Shown piece by piece: positions 32,974-42,458 of a DNA stretch of 64,000 bases (position 1 is the first letter of the stretch; each line of letters opens with the position of its first letter). The DNA is from CAYQQU01 sp964419545 (lineage in GTDB: Bacteria > Bacteroidota > Bacteroidia > Chitinophagales > Saprospiraceae), in contig CAYQQU010000004.1 in assembly GCA_964419545.1 (NCBI GenBank), positions 62,001 through 126,000 on the forward strand, given 5' to 3'. The notes under the pieces are model-generated. The model was not told where the DNA came from. It ran no database searches and saw only the letters and a program-made list of their open reading frames with translations. Both the position numbers and the translations under genes were made by a program.

Positions 32974-35301
32974 TCAAAAAGGATATCCCAGCGACAGATG
33001 CCAGACCAGGTTGTCGCGCCGCCATTCACTTTGAAAAGGCCGGAAATCCCTGATCCAGGCATTATCGGGTAAGCGACTGGGTTTGCGCAGGGCGAAAGCG
33101 GCGTCGAGGCGCAAGACGACAAAGTCGATGTCGAGCCGCAATCCCAGCCCGGCGCCTACGCCCAGTTCTTTCCAGAAGTCGTCCCATTCGAACAAGCCGC
33201 GCCGGTTGCCGTCCTCCGGCATGTTCATCAGCCAGATGTTGCCGGCGTCGACGAACAGGGCGCCCCGCAGGTAGCTGATCAGGGGAAAGCGATACTCGAG
33301 GTTGGCTTCCAGCTTGATGTCGCCGGTCTGATCGCTGAAGACGGTCGTTTCGTCCTGGGCTAGGGTGTCGCGGCCGGGGCCCAGCCGCCGGATGCGAAAG
33401 GCCCGGACGCTGTTGGCGCCGCCGGCGAAGAACTGCCGGGAAAAGGGCATCGCCCTGGATTCGCCGAAAGTCCAGCCCGCGCCGAGGTTGAGCCGGCTCA
33501 CCAGTAGCGCTTCGCCGAAGCGGGCGTAATGGCGGCCATCGATTTCCAGGCGCAAATAACGGGAATAGGGGCGGCCGAGAAGTACCTGGCGGGAACCGAA
33601 GAGGGCCGCCACGTTACCGGATGTTTCCGCCGAAGCGAGCGCATAGTACCGGCTATTCCGTTTGCGGCTTTCCGGTTCGCTGTAAAGGTAGCGATAGGAG
33701 GCGCCCATTATGAAAATATCCTCCACGCCGGCGCGCAGACGCGGGTCCAGCCGAAGCCGTTCTTCGAATGCTTCACTCGAACGCAACAGGTTTTGCTGGG
33801 AAAAAGTGACCGGATACAACTCGTGCCGGTGCAGAGTAGAAGGCTGCCACCGGTAGCCCGCCCGCATGCGCAGCGCGTTTAGGGTGAAATTGTCTACGCG
33901 AAAGAGGTATTGCCCGCCCACCGAAAAAATGGTGCGGGGCGGCTGAATACTGGCGGGAGAAAATCCGAACAAGGGCGACAAAAAACGCGGTACTTCGAGG
34001 CGCGCCTCGCCGTTGATCTCGAACGCGTTCAACCATTGACTGCCCTGTCCCAGCTCCGTCAGTAGGCCGCCTGAAAGTGACAAGCGCAGCCGCTCGGCGC
34101 CGCGGAAGAGGTTGCGGTGGGTGTAAGCGAGGTTTAGGTTGGAGCCCACCAGGCCGGCTTTGGTGGTGGCCTCCACTTCGGCCGAAAAGGTTTGAGGCTG
34201 ATCGGGCAGGAGGAAAAACTGCCGGTCTAACCATTGGCCCTTTTCGCTGCTTCGCCGCCGGTAGCTGAGGTTGACGAACTGAAAGACGCCGAGGCCATTG
34301 AGGTGGCTCAGGGTGCGCTGTTCCAACGACGGCCGGTAAACATCGCCTTTTTCCTGCCGGATCAGTCGGCGCACCACGGCAGGGCGCAGAAAGTTTTCGT
34401 AGCCCACGAACTGCAGTCCGGATTGTTGCAGGGTATCCTGCGCCTGGGTCGATTCTCCGGGCGGGCTCGATCGCACGGTGGTGTTCCCGATGCGATGAAG
34501 CTGGTAATGACTGGAATCTCTCCGGGGTATCGTCCGCAGGTAAATATCGGCCTGCCGGCCCGGAAGCGTATCGAGGTAAAAAATGAAGTCCTGCTCGCCG
34601 ACGCCGTAATAGCCTTCCTGGCGCAATAGCCGGGTCAGCCGCCGGCGCTCGGCTTCCAGCTGCCCGAGCAGCACCGGAGCCCCTGGCCTCAAGGGCGGAA
34701 GCCGGCTGAACCGATTGAGCGGTTCGGCCAGCGGCAGGGTGTCGGGTACGGGTAAATATCGGTTGACCGTATACCGGGGGCCGGGGGTTACGAGGTATTG
34801 CACCCTGACCTGCCGGCGCCGGACGGTGGTATCTGCTGTGACTCCGGCCTGCAAGAACCCCCGGTCGCGCAGCGCCCGCTCCATTCGCAGGCGCGTGCGC
34901 CGCACCGGGCGGGGGGTGTACAATACCGGCGGCTCGCCCAGCCGCGTTTTGATCCAATGCCCGACACCTTTGCCGTCATTATCGCGATCAAAGGTCTGAT
35001 AGATGCCCAGCCGGAAGGGGATACCCAACGGACGATTGTTGGGCGTAGGCTGGATGAGCTCCTCCAGCCGGTCACGTATCTGCCGCTCGTCTTGTTCCGG
35101 GCTTGCTTCAAAAGCAATGGAGGCGCCGCGATACAGTTGTTCTCCCAGTGCGAGGCGGCGCGTGGGGTTACATCCGGCAATGGCGATCCAGAAGAAGATC
35201 AGAAGCAATGAGAGGCGGGGCGCTCCGGATTTTACGAACAGGGTCGGGGTCTTCGAAAATGGCCAATGCCTTTTCAGGCTGTTCCTTGCTCGCTTCCTCA
35301 T
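32974..35301 (-). CDS. tamL: TamL-type lipoprotein of the Omp85/BamA superfamily
   Basis: 775 residues. The leader ends in IAIAGCN, a lipobox, followed by the NPTRRLALGEQLY region typical of Bacteroidota TamL. POTRA-like repeats occupy about 40-390. A C-terminal beta barrel of about 380 residues follows, with the Omp85 loop-6 motif in GGANSVRAFRIRRLGPG near 625-641 (VRxF form) and a terminal strand NLVWHLSLGYPF. TamL is the lipid-anchored TamA counterpart of this phylum and works with TamB to assemble outer-membrane proteins or move lipids. The gene overlaps tamB by 4 bp (ATGA at 35298-35301), so the two are coupled. It reads leftward and is convergent with gmhA. Confidence 0.9.
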   Translation of the reverse strand: MRKRARNSLKRHWPFSKTPTLFVKSGAPRLSLLLIFFWIAIAGCNPTRRLALGEQLYRGASIAFEASPEQDERQIRDRLEELIQPTPNNRPLGIPFRLGIYQTFDRDNDGKGVGHWIKTRLGEPPVLYTPRPVRRTRLRMERALRDRGFLQAGVTADTTVRRRQVRVQYLVTPGPRYTVNRYLPVPDTLPLAEPLNRFSRLPPLRPGAPVLLGQLEAERRRLTRLLRQEGYYGVGEQDFIFYLDTLPGRQADIYLRTIPRRDSSHYQLHRIGNTTVRSSPPGESTQAQDTLQQSGLQFVGYENFLRPAVVRRLIRQEKGDVYRPSLEQRTLSHLNGLGVFQFVNLSYRRRSSEKGQWLDRQFFLLPDQPQTFSAEVEATTKAGLVGSNLNLAYTHRNLFRGAERLRLSLSGGLLTELGQGSQWLNAFEINGEARLEVPRFLSPLFGFSPASIQPPRTIFSVGGQYLFRVDNFTLNALRMRAGYRWQPSTLHRHELYPVTFSQQNLLRSSEAFEERLRLDPRLRAGVEDIFIMGASYRYLYSEPESRKRNSRYYALASAETSGNVAALFGSRQVLLGRPYSRYLRLEIDGRHYARFGEALLVSRLNLGAGWTFGESRAMPFSRQFFAGGANSVRAFRIRRLGPGRDTLAQDETTVFSDQTGDIKLEANLEYRFPLISYLRGALFVDAGNIWLMNMPEDGNRRGLFEWDDFWKELGVGAGLGLRLDIDFVVLRLDAAFALRKPSRLPDNAWIRDFRPFQSEWRRDNLVWHLSLGYPF

Positions 35302-38300
35302 TCGTTCTCTTTTTTCCCGCTGCGCCCGAAAGATCTTTGAAAGCGCAGTCCGACCCCGCTTTCGTTGACGTTTTCACCGTTGAGCAGGTCGTAGTCGTAG
35401 CGATTGAAAACGCGGACTCGGTAAGCGCCGGAGGGCGTCAGTTTGTATTCCAGTACGAAATCGCTGGTGAAATAAGTCGCTGAGCTGGCCTGTTCCTGTG
35501 TTTCGAGGTCGACATTGCCGCCAACCCTTACGGAGAGGCGATCGTCGAAAAGCCGCTTGGTCAGGCCGAGTTGCACTTCGGTGACCGTTGACTGGCTTTC
35601 CGCAGGGCCGGCTTTGTAGGATTCTACGCCTACGTCCAGTTCCACGCCTTTGACGTAGCGCTCCGAAAGCCGATTCAGGCGGTTGCTGATCAAGTTGCTG
35701 ATGCTGCTCAGAGCCAGGCTTTCTCCGACTCCGGCGATGGAAGCCTGGCCGCCTCCCTGTGTGATGAAACTATCGAACAACAAGAGCCCGAAGACCTGCG
35801 TATTGAGCTCATTCGGGTCGTTCTGCAGGGCGTTCAATTGGCTGCGCACCTGCTCCGCCAGCTGCCCGTCTTCGGTTTCGGGCACCCGAATGTTAAATTG
35901 TATGTCCAGGTCTTCCAGCGTACCGCTCATCTGCATCTCTATCTGGAAATCCATGCGGCGGCGTGCTGCAGCCGTTTCGGTTTCGGAAAGCGTGGTCCGC
36001 TGCCGCAACAGGTTGTAAGGCGCGGTGCGGGTAGCGTAGAGTGCGGTGATGTCAAATTCGCTCTGCAGGGGATCGCCGGGCAGTATGATCCGGCTCCCCG
36101 GTTGGATCTGAAAGTTTTTCTTGACCAGACCCTGGTAGTTGAGCAGGTAGCTGCCTTCTTCCAGGGTGTAGGCTCCGGTGGTGCGCAGGTTGCCCTGTGG
36201 GTCCATTTCCACACTGATGGCGGCGCGGCCGCGGGCGCTCAGCTTTTCCTGGGTTGCGGGGTCGATGATGACCTGCAACTCGGCGCTCGGCGTCACTTCC
36301 ATTTGCAGCGACAGGTCCAGCCCGGTGCGGGGCTCGATGAGTGGCGGAGGGGATGGCCGTCCTTCCGGATCGGTCTCATCGGGGGGCGGCCCGTATGCGA
36401 TGAAGTCCTGATCGGCAATGGCCTGGCTTTCGGTAAGCGGCTGGACGAACAGACGCGTGCTATCGAGCGTGGTGGCCTGCACGTCCACCCGGGGCAGGGT
36501 GGGCGTACCCCGGATGCGGGCGTCGACGGCCAGCAATACCGTGCCGTAGAAGCGGCTGGTGTCCGTAGGTTGGGTTCGCAGGAAAGGAAATTCGGGAGTG
36601 GAAAGCTGCAGGTCGAGCCCAATGTCTGAAAAATGATCGTGTTCAATGCGTCCGCTGAGTTCGGCCCGGCGATTTTCGTTGTCGTAGAGGGCCAGCGTCC
36701 CGATATCAACGAGCTTATTGTCGATGGTGATGGTGTGCCGACCCTGGGTGCGGTAACGCAATTGCAGGAATTCGATAAAAGCACCGGCTTCTGCAAGGGT
36801 GAGTTCGCCCGCGAGATCCGGTCGGCTGGTCGTCCCGCGCAAGGTAAAACGCCCGTCAATGGCGCCGGCGGCGTTGCGGATATAGTCCCCTGCAAAGGTT
36901 TCCAAAAGCGGCAAGGCCAATTGCTGCAGGTCGATTTCCAGGTCGAAGGCCTGCTCCTGGAAGACATAGTCCCCCTGCACATCCAACTGTCCGGAAGGGC
37001 CGTCCAGCACTGTGCTCAATCGCGCGGCTTTTCCGTTTTGGATCGATGCTGCGGCAACGGACAGTTCACCGACGGGCTGTCCGTCCAGGCGCAACGCCCG
37101 CAATTGCAGGTCGGCCTCAATTTGCGCGGGCAGCGCTGCGCTTATCGTTCCGTCGAGGGCGCCGGTCAGAAAACTGGAATCCAGAGACACCAGCCGGCTG
37201 ATATTGCTGAGCTGGTAATTGGCGAATCCGGCAGCCAGCGGCGGAATGCCCACCGTATCGGGCGGCGATTCGGCGGTCAGATAAAACACCTCCTCGCCTT
37301 TTTCAAACCGTATGCCGGCCAGACGCAGGTATCCGGGCGCCAGGTCGACATAATGGTCCGGGGCGACCTGCCAGCGAGCATCGCTGAATACGAACGGAGA
37401 TTGAAACCGCAACCGGTACGCCTGACTGTCGCGCGGAACGAACTCGGCCTGCACATCGTAAAGTTGGCCCAGCGTTTCGGCGTCGAGCATAAAACGGAGG
37501 CCTAAGCGGTCATTTCCGGCTTCCAATTCGAGCTTGGGCCGGAGCGTAGTCGCTTCTTCGCCCAGGGCAATGCGGTGGGTGCTCAGCTGGGTGAAAAAGC
37601 GGCCTTCGCGTTCGGCGGCGCTCCAGCGCAGCGAATCGATGCGCTGGTCGCCGAACGCGATACGGGGCGCCCGGAAGCGGAACGACAAGCCGTCCGACTG
37701 CGGGGCGAACCGGGCGTCCAGTCGCACCGTATCGCTGACGGACAAGGCGGGTAAAAAGATGGTAGTCAGTTTTTTATCGGGGTACACCCAGACCCGCCCG
37801 GTGAGGTCGATATCCCCGGCTCCGGTGCTGTCCGGAAGGTCGAGCAGCGGCGCCAGCGAGATTTTCCGGTCGAAATATTGCAGTAAAGCGGGAGCAAGCT
37901 GGTTCGGATCGTAATTTCCGAAGAGTTCTAGTCCGATCACTTCCGAGGCGAGGGTGATCTCCCGCCTGCCGCTCGCCAGGCGCCGGGCGGCGAGGTGCAG
38001 CTTTTCGCTCTGGAAAAGGCCGGTCTCGTCTTTGATCTCGGTATTTCTGAGGAAAAGTTCTCCTTGGGGATCCGCCGCTGACAGACTTGGGAAATCCATC
38101 TCCAGTTCGGTGCGGATGGTCAGGGAATCGGCGGACCACCCCAGTGCGGCCAGGTCGGCGCGTACGGCGCCCGTGTCGATGCGCAGGCGAAGCAGCGAAT
38201 CCCGCCAGCCGGCGAGGGCGGCGAAATGGAGAGCGAGGTGGTCGTCTTCGTAGCGCAGGCGGCTATCCAATCGGGGGCCGTCGAGGGTGGCGTTCAGATT

Positions 38301-40289
38301 CAAATTGCGATAAGTGTACCGGTTCATATCGAACCGGCCGACGGTAGCGCGCAGGTCGGTTCGCATACTGTCAGGGCGGAGGCCCCGGCCTTTGAGCTGC
38401 GCCCGCAGTCCCAACTGTCCGAAAAGGGTGTCAGCCAGCAAGCGGTCTAGCGCTACTCGGTCGGCTGCCAGGTTGACCTGGTAGCGGGCGTCCTGATAAT
38501 CAGGGGTGAAGGATATCTGCAGGTCGTGACTGAAAGGACCGACCGCGGTTTCCCATTGCCCGAAGTGAACGAAATCGCGCAGCGTACCGGCGAAGGTTCC
38601 GTCGAAAGCTATCGCTCCCAGGCGTTCTACCGGACCGGGCAGCGTGTCGGACAGGAACCCGCGCCAGTCTTCCGGCCTCGTCCGCAACCGGAAAGTATCG
38701 GTGCGCAGCTGTAATTGGGCCGGCTTCGTCCAGTCTTGCAATAAGCCGGTCAGCTGCAGTGAGGTATGCGCTTCGGTTGTAATGTCGAGCCGGCCCAGTT
38801 GCAGGCGGCGGCTGGTTCCCTTCAGGTCGGCCTCAACCGCAATGCGACCCAGGCGATCCAGGCCGCCGGGCAGGGACAGGTTAGGCAGACGGCGGCGCAG
38901 CTTTTTATTGTCCAGCGAAACGGCGAGGCGAAGACCTTCACTTTTGAATTTTTCGGGCTCGCTGAACTGCCGAACATTGCCGGAAACGGTGATATCCGCC
39001 GCATCAGCCAGGGTCAGATTGAGGTCTTCGATCGACAGGTTGGATACGGGCCCCTTTACCTGGCCGCTGCCGGCGACAAAACTTTCGCGATCGAGTTGCA
39101 GGGCCCCCAGGGTGTCGCCGAAAAAGTAGGCGAGGTCGGCCAGGTTCAGCTTACTTTCCCGCAGCTGAAAATCCACTGACAGTTGCGTGATATCGCTCCA
39201 ATCGGCAAAAGACCCGTAGGCGAGGTCGAGCTCGTACGCCAGTCGGCTGTCCGGAGTGGTCAGCCGAAACGATCGGATCGCTGCCGATTGAGGGGTAAGG
39301 GCGAGCTCGCTCTGGGTTTGCATCAGTCGCAATCCGCTTTTTTCCGAAAATGACAAATCCCGGATGGCGGCGGCGAGGGTCGTGCTATCCCACTCGATTT
39401 TTTCCATCTGCAGCTGCAGGTCGTTGATTTGCAGATGGTCGGGATCGAGGCGCCCGGCTGTGGTCATTGCCGGTTGGTCGATGCGGTCGTATTGCAGGTA
39501 GGGAGCGCCAATGGTCAGCTGATCGAGGCGAATGGCCCAGCCGATGTCCGGGAAAACGGGCGGTGTGGATGTCGTATCGGTGGAAGGGGGCGTCGTGGCG
39601 TTGGCGAACGCCATTTCGAGGCCGTTGATCGCCAGTGCATGCAGGTCGATCCGTTGGTTGGCCAGGTCGAGCTTTTGCGGTCGGATTTGCAGCTCGCGCC
39701 ATTTGATCCGCGAATATTGCCTGGCCAGGTCATCGGTGAGGGAGAAATCCAGGTTTTCGATGCGCAGGTCGCCCAGGCTGAAAGTCCACGGTTCGCCCGA
39801 TTCCGGAGCAGGTTCTTCGCTGCTGAAAGCATCCAGCAGGAATTGGAAGTTGAATGATTCGTTTTCGGCAGGCCGCTGCAATTGCAACCGGATATCCTGC
39901 AGGGCGACGATCTCGATATTGGCTTTTTGGCGGAACGGGAACAATCCCTGCAATCTGGCTTCGAGGCGGCCGGCGTACAGCAGGGTATCGGCAGCAAGGT
40001 CTTCCAGATAGACGTCTTCCAGGAGCAGGTGATCAAAGAAATGCAGTCGCAGCCGGCCGATGGACAAGCGGGTGTCGAGGCGCCGGCTGAGTTGTTCAGT
40101 CAGTTCGCGTTGCAGGCGCTGCTGGATGGCCGGTCGCTGGAGGAGCAACCAAACCAGCACGAGCAGACCGAACAGGATCAGCAAGAGGATGCCCAATGGG
40201 ATTAGTATGCCTCGCAGGCGTTTTCGCAAAGTACCGAAGGCTGTTTTGGTGAAAGGGAAATACAAGTTTAAAACTGAAAGCCAACACAA
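35298..40289 (-). CDS. tamB: TamB-type translocation/assembly protein
   Basis: 1663 residues. A single hydrophobic segment (about 28-50, GILIPLGILLLILFGLLVLVWLL) anchors it in the inner membrane. The rest is a long series of beta strands, the groove-like AsmA/TamB fold, and ends in the TamB C-terminal domain with VFGLLLFDSFI near 1495 and DVGVESYK near 1560. It spans the periplasm and delivers lipids or proteins to TamL. The start is uncertain: no ATG precedes the membrane segment, and the TTG at 40289 or a later in-frame TTG at 40229 (before RKRLRGI) must be used. The stop overlaps the tamL start by 4 bp. Confidence 0.9.
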   Translation of the reverse strand: MCWLSVLNLYFPFTKTAFGTLRKRLRGILIPLGILLLILFGLLVLVWLLLQRPAIQQRLQRELTEQLSRRLDTRLSIGRLRLHFFDHLLLEDVYLEDLAADTLLYAGRLEARLQGLFPFRQKANIEIVALQDIRLQLQRPAENESFNFQFLLDAFSSEEPAPESGEPWTFSLGDLRIENLDFSLTDDLARQYSRIKWRELQIRPQKLDLANQRIDLHALAINGLEMAFANATTPPSTDTTSTPPVFPDIGWAIRLDQLTIGAPYLQYDRIDQPAMTTAGRLDPDHLQINDLQLQMEKIEWDSTTLAAAIRDLSFSEKSGLRLMQTQSELALTPQSAAIRSFRLTTPDSRLAYELDLAYGSFADWSDITQLSVDFQLRESKLNLADLAYFFGDTLGALQLDRESFVAGSGQVKGPVSNLSIEDLNLTLADAADITVSGNVRQFSEPEKFKSEGLRLAVSLDNKKLRRRLPNLSLPGGLDRLGRIAVEADLKGTSRRLQLGRLDITTEAHTSLQLTGLLQDWTKPAQLQLRTDTFRLRTRPEDWRGFLSDTLPGPVERLGAIAFDGTFAGTLRDFVHFGQWETAVGPFSHDLQISFTPDYQDARYQVNLAADRVALDRLLADTLFGQLGLRAQLKGRGLRPDSMRTDLRATVGRFDMNRYTYRNLNLNATLDGPRLDSRLRYEDDHLALHFAALAGWRDSLLRLRIDTGAVRADLAALGWSADSLTIRTELEMDFPSLSAADPQGELFLRNTEIKDETGLFQSEKLHLAARRLASGRREITLASEVIGLELFGNYDPNQLAPALLQYFDRKISLAPLLDLPDSTGAGDIDLTGRVWVYPDKKLTTIFLPALSVSDTVRLDARFAPQSDGLSFRFRAPRIAFGDQRIDSLRWSAAEREGRFFTQLSTHRIALGEEATTLRPKLELEAGNDRLGLRFMLDAETLGQLYDVQAEFVPRDSQAYRLRFQSPFVFSDARWQVAPDHYVDLAPGYLRLAGIRFEKGEEVFYLTAESPPDTVGIPPLAAGFANYQLSNISRLVSLDSSFLTGALDGTISAALPAQIEADLQLRALRLDGQPVGELSVAAASIQNGKAARLSTVLDGPSGQLDVQGDYVFQEQAFDLEIDLQQLALPLLETFAGDYIRNAAGAIDGRFTLRGTTSRPDLAGELTLAEAGAFIEFLQLRYRTQGRHTITIDNKLVDIGTLALYDNENRRAELSGRIEHDHFSDIGLDLQLSTPEFPFLRTQPTDTSRFYGTVLLAVDARIRGTPTLPRVDVQATTLDSTRLFVQPLTESQAIADQDFIAYGPPPDETDPEGRPSPPPLIEPRTGLDLSLQMEVTPSAELQVIIDPATQEKLSARGRAAISVEMDPQGNLRTTGAYTLEEGSYLLNYQGLVKKNFQIQPGSRIILPGDPLQSEFDITALYATRTAPYNLLRQRTTLSETETAAARRRMDFQIEMQMSGTLEDLDIQFNIRVPETEDGQLAEQVRSQLNALQNDPNELNTQVFGLLLFDSFITQGGGQASIAGVGESLALSSISNLISNRLNRLSERYVKGVELDVGVESYKAGPAESQSTVTEVQLGLTKRLFDDRLSVRVGGNVDLETQEQASSATYFTSDFVLEYKLTPSGAYRVRVFNRYDYDLLNGENVNESGVGLRFQRSFGRSGKKENE

Positions 40290-40326
40290 CTTGTTCGATG
40301 CTCCCCGTCCTGCGGTGCGCCTGCTT

Positions 40327-41373
40327 TCAGAGGAGGCGGACGCCTACCATCTGCCAGGATCGCCGGGTGTAGATGGCCTCGATACTTTTGCGGCCGAAAA
40401 TATCTTCGGCTTCTTCTACCGTTTGCGCGGCCCATTGCGAGAAGCCGATAGTGGGGTTGTTGTTTTTTTCGAGCGTGTTGTACCAGATCTTACCGGCTTT
40501 TTCCCAGGCGTGCCCGCCGAGATAGCGGGCGAGCAGGTAAAAAGCATGGTTGGGGATACCGGAGTTGATATGGATGCCGCCATGGTCTTTATCCGTCTTG
40601 AAATAGCTGTTCATGTGAAACGGCTGCTTGTCGGGCGACAGCTTTCCCCGCCGGCAGGCGCCGGGCGTGGCGAGTGACCGCAGGGCCAGCGGATCAGCGG
40701 GAGAAGTTCCCACCAGCGCATTTTCTCCGACGAGCCAGCTGGCTTCGTGGGCCTGCTGGTTTTTGCTGAACTGCACGACGAGGCAGGCAAAGATGTCGGC
40801 CAGGCTTTCATTGAGGGCGCCGGCCTGGTCGTAGAGGCCCAGCCCGCCCGAATGTTCGTTGACCCCGTGCATGTATTCGTGAGCGATAATCGACAGGTCG
40901 TCGGCGAAGGTTTGAAAAACGTTATTATCGCCTTCGCCCAGCTGAATCTCGTCTTCGGTCCAGAGGGCCTGCGTCCAGGGTCGGTTGGGTATTTTCCGGA
41001 CGCGGACGTTGGCTTTCAGCGTTTTCCCGTTCCCGTCGACCGAGTCGCGCCGAAAGTGCTCCGCAAAAAAGCGATGGATCGTACCCAGATGATCGTAAGT
41101 GGTGTCTACGTCGGCAACGCCTGATGCCGGTTCGCCTTCGCGCCGGCTTCGGTTATTGCTCTGCTGATCGAGGATATGGCGGTCGGGGCGGCGGGTCTCG
41201 CCATCGGGGATCAGCGCTACCGGCCGCAGGGAAGCCGGGTTGAGCCGGGTGGCCCGCAACAGGCGCACCTGTTCGCTGATATTGATGAATCGGAGGGTTT
41301 CCTCACTATCCGTCGAGCCCAGGTCTTCGGCGGAGATGATACAGAATATGGGGTTGCGCGCGTCGTTGCACAT
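40327..41373 (-). CDS. M4-family metallopeptidase, paralogue 1 (thermolysin fold, no signal peptide)
   Basis: 348 residues. The zinc site is complete: HEYMH at 165-169, the glutamate ligand in NESLAD at 188-193, and the catalytic His in NSGIPNHAF at 270-278 (H276). The N-terminal 80 residues form a short prosegment without a signal peptide, as in protealysin-type enzymes. Protealysins leave the cell by unknown routes or act inside it. It is nearly the same architecture as the next gene, 36 bp upstream, and both follow a tyrosinase and a cap-like lipoprotein gene, so it may process the oxidase. Thermolysin-like cleavage before bulky hydrophobic residues is expected. Confidence 0.9.
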   Translation of the reverse strand: MCNDARNPIFCIISAEDLGSTDSEETLRFINISEQVRLLRATRLNPASLRPVALIPDGETRRPDRHILDQQSNNRSRREGEPASGVADVDTTYDHLGTIHRFFAEHFRRDSVDGNGKTLKANVRVRKIPNRPWTQALWTEDEIQLGEGDNNVFQTFADDLSIIAHEYMHGVNEHSGGLGLYDQAGALNESLADIFACLVVQFSKNQQAHEASWLVGENALVGTSPADPLALRSLATPGACRRGKLSPDKQPFHMNSYFKTDKDHGGIHINSGIPNHAFYLLARYLGGHAWEKAGKIWYNTLEKNNNPTIGFSQWAAQTVEEAEDIFGRKSIEAIYTRRSWQMVGVRLL

Positions 41374-41409
41374 GTCGGTTTTAGTTTTAAATGCAGTTGC
41401 AGAAAGGGG

Positions 41410-42444
41410 TCATGGAATAACCCCGACCAATTGCCAGGAGCGCCGGGTAAGCAGGGCCTCAAGGCTTTGCGAGCCGAAGAGTTCTTCGGCTTCGGCGATG
41501 GTCAGTTCCGCCCAATCAGTGAATCGGATCAGGTGGTTATTGTTTTTTTCCAGGGCGTTGTACCAGATCTTTCCGGCTTTTTCCCAGGCGGGCCCGCCCA
41601 GCTGGGTAGCCAGCAGGAAGAAAGCGTGGTTGGGAATGCCGGAGTTGATGTGGACGCCGCCCGAATCGCGGGTCGTTATGACGTAGCCGTCCATGTGGTA
41701 GGGCTGATTGTCGGCCGGCAGGCCGCCTCGCTTGCAGGTTCCGGGCGCTTTCAGGGAGCGCAGGGCGAGGGTGTCCGCATCGCCGCCGCCCATCAGAATG
41801 TTATCGCCAACGAGCCAGTCGGCCTCGTGAGCCTGCTGTTTTTGGTCGTGTTGGACGATCATACAGGCAAAAACATCGGCAATGCTTTCGTGGAGCGCGC
41901 CGGTTTGGCCGTGGTAGCTTAGTCCGCCGGAATGTTCGATAAGACCGTGCATAAATTCGTGGGCGATGATGGACAGGTCGCCGGCGAAGGTGCGAAATAT
42001 CCGGCGGTCTCCTTCGCCGATAAGCAGCTGATTGTCGTGCCAGAGCGCCTGCGTGAAGCGGGAGCGTTCGTCGACCTGGAAGCGGACGGTGGCGCGCAGT
42101 TCTTTGCCTTTGCCGTCCAAAGAGTTGCGATTGAAATGGTCTAGGAAAAAGTGGTAGATCAGACCGAGATGGTCAAATACCCGGTTGACGTCTTTCACAA
42201 TGCTCTCCTGTGCATCGTCTTCCATCCGGTCGTGTTGCTCGACATGGTCGTGAACGATGCGGCGCAGGCGGGGCAGCGCGCCGGTAGGGGTGGGGGCGCC
42301 GGCGGGTTGATTGGTCCGGTTCTCTCGCTTTTGGCGGGCGGCTTCGCTCCATTCGATGGTTGCGGTGGTTCCGCGCCTGCCTATTATTCCCAGCGTGATC
42401 AGATCATCGGTGGAAAGGATGCCGTAAGCGGGGCTGTGGTGCAT
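41410..42444 (-). CDS. M4-family metallopeptidase, paralogue 2 (thermolysin fold, no signal peptide)
   Basis: 344 residues. HEFMH at 162-166, HESIAD at 185-190 (the glutamate ligand), and NSGIPNHAFFLLATQLGG further on, with the same order and spacing as paralogue 1. The C-terminal halves are very similar (SGIPNHAF, GxAWEKAGKIWYNxLEKNNN); the prosegments are more divergent, beginning MHHSPAYGILSTDDL. No signal peptide. It is 36 bp upstream of paralogue 1 and 14 bp downstream of the cap-like lipoprotein gene, in one leftward transcript. Two copies may differ in target or in activation of each other. Confidence 0.9.
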   Translation of the reverse strand: MHHSPAYGILSTDDLITLGIIGRRGTTATIEWSEAARQKRENRTNQPAGAPTPTGALPRLRRIVHDHVEQHDRMEDDAQESIVKDVNRVFDHLGLIYHFFLDHFNRNSLDGKGKELRATVRFQVDERSRFTQALWHDNQLLIGEGDRRIFRTFAGDLSIIAHEFMHGLIEHSGGLSYHGQTGALHESIADVFACMIVQHDQKQQAHEADWLVGDNILMGGGDADTLALRSLKAPGTCKRGGLPADNQPYHMDGYVITTRDSGGVHINSGIPNHAFFLLATQLGGPAWEKAGKIWYNALEKNNNHLIRFTDWAELTIAEAEELFGSQSLEALLTRRSWQLVGVIP

Positions 42445-42458
42445 TGGAGGTTATTTGG

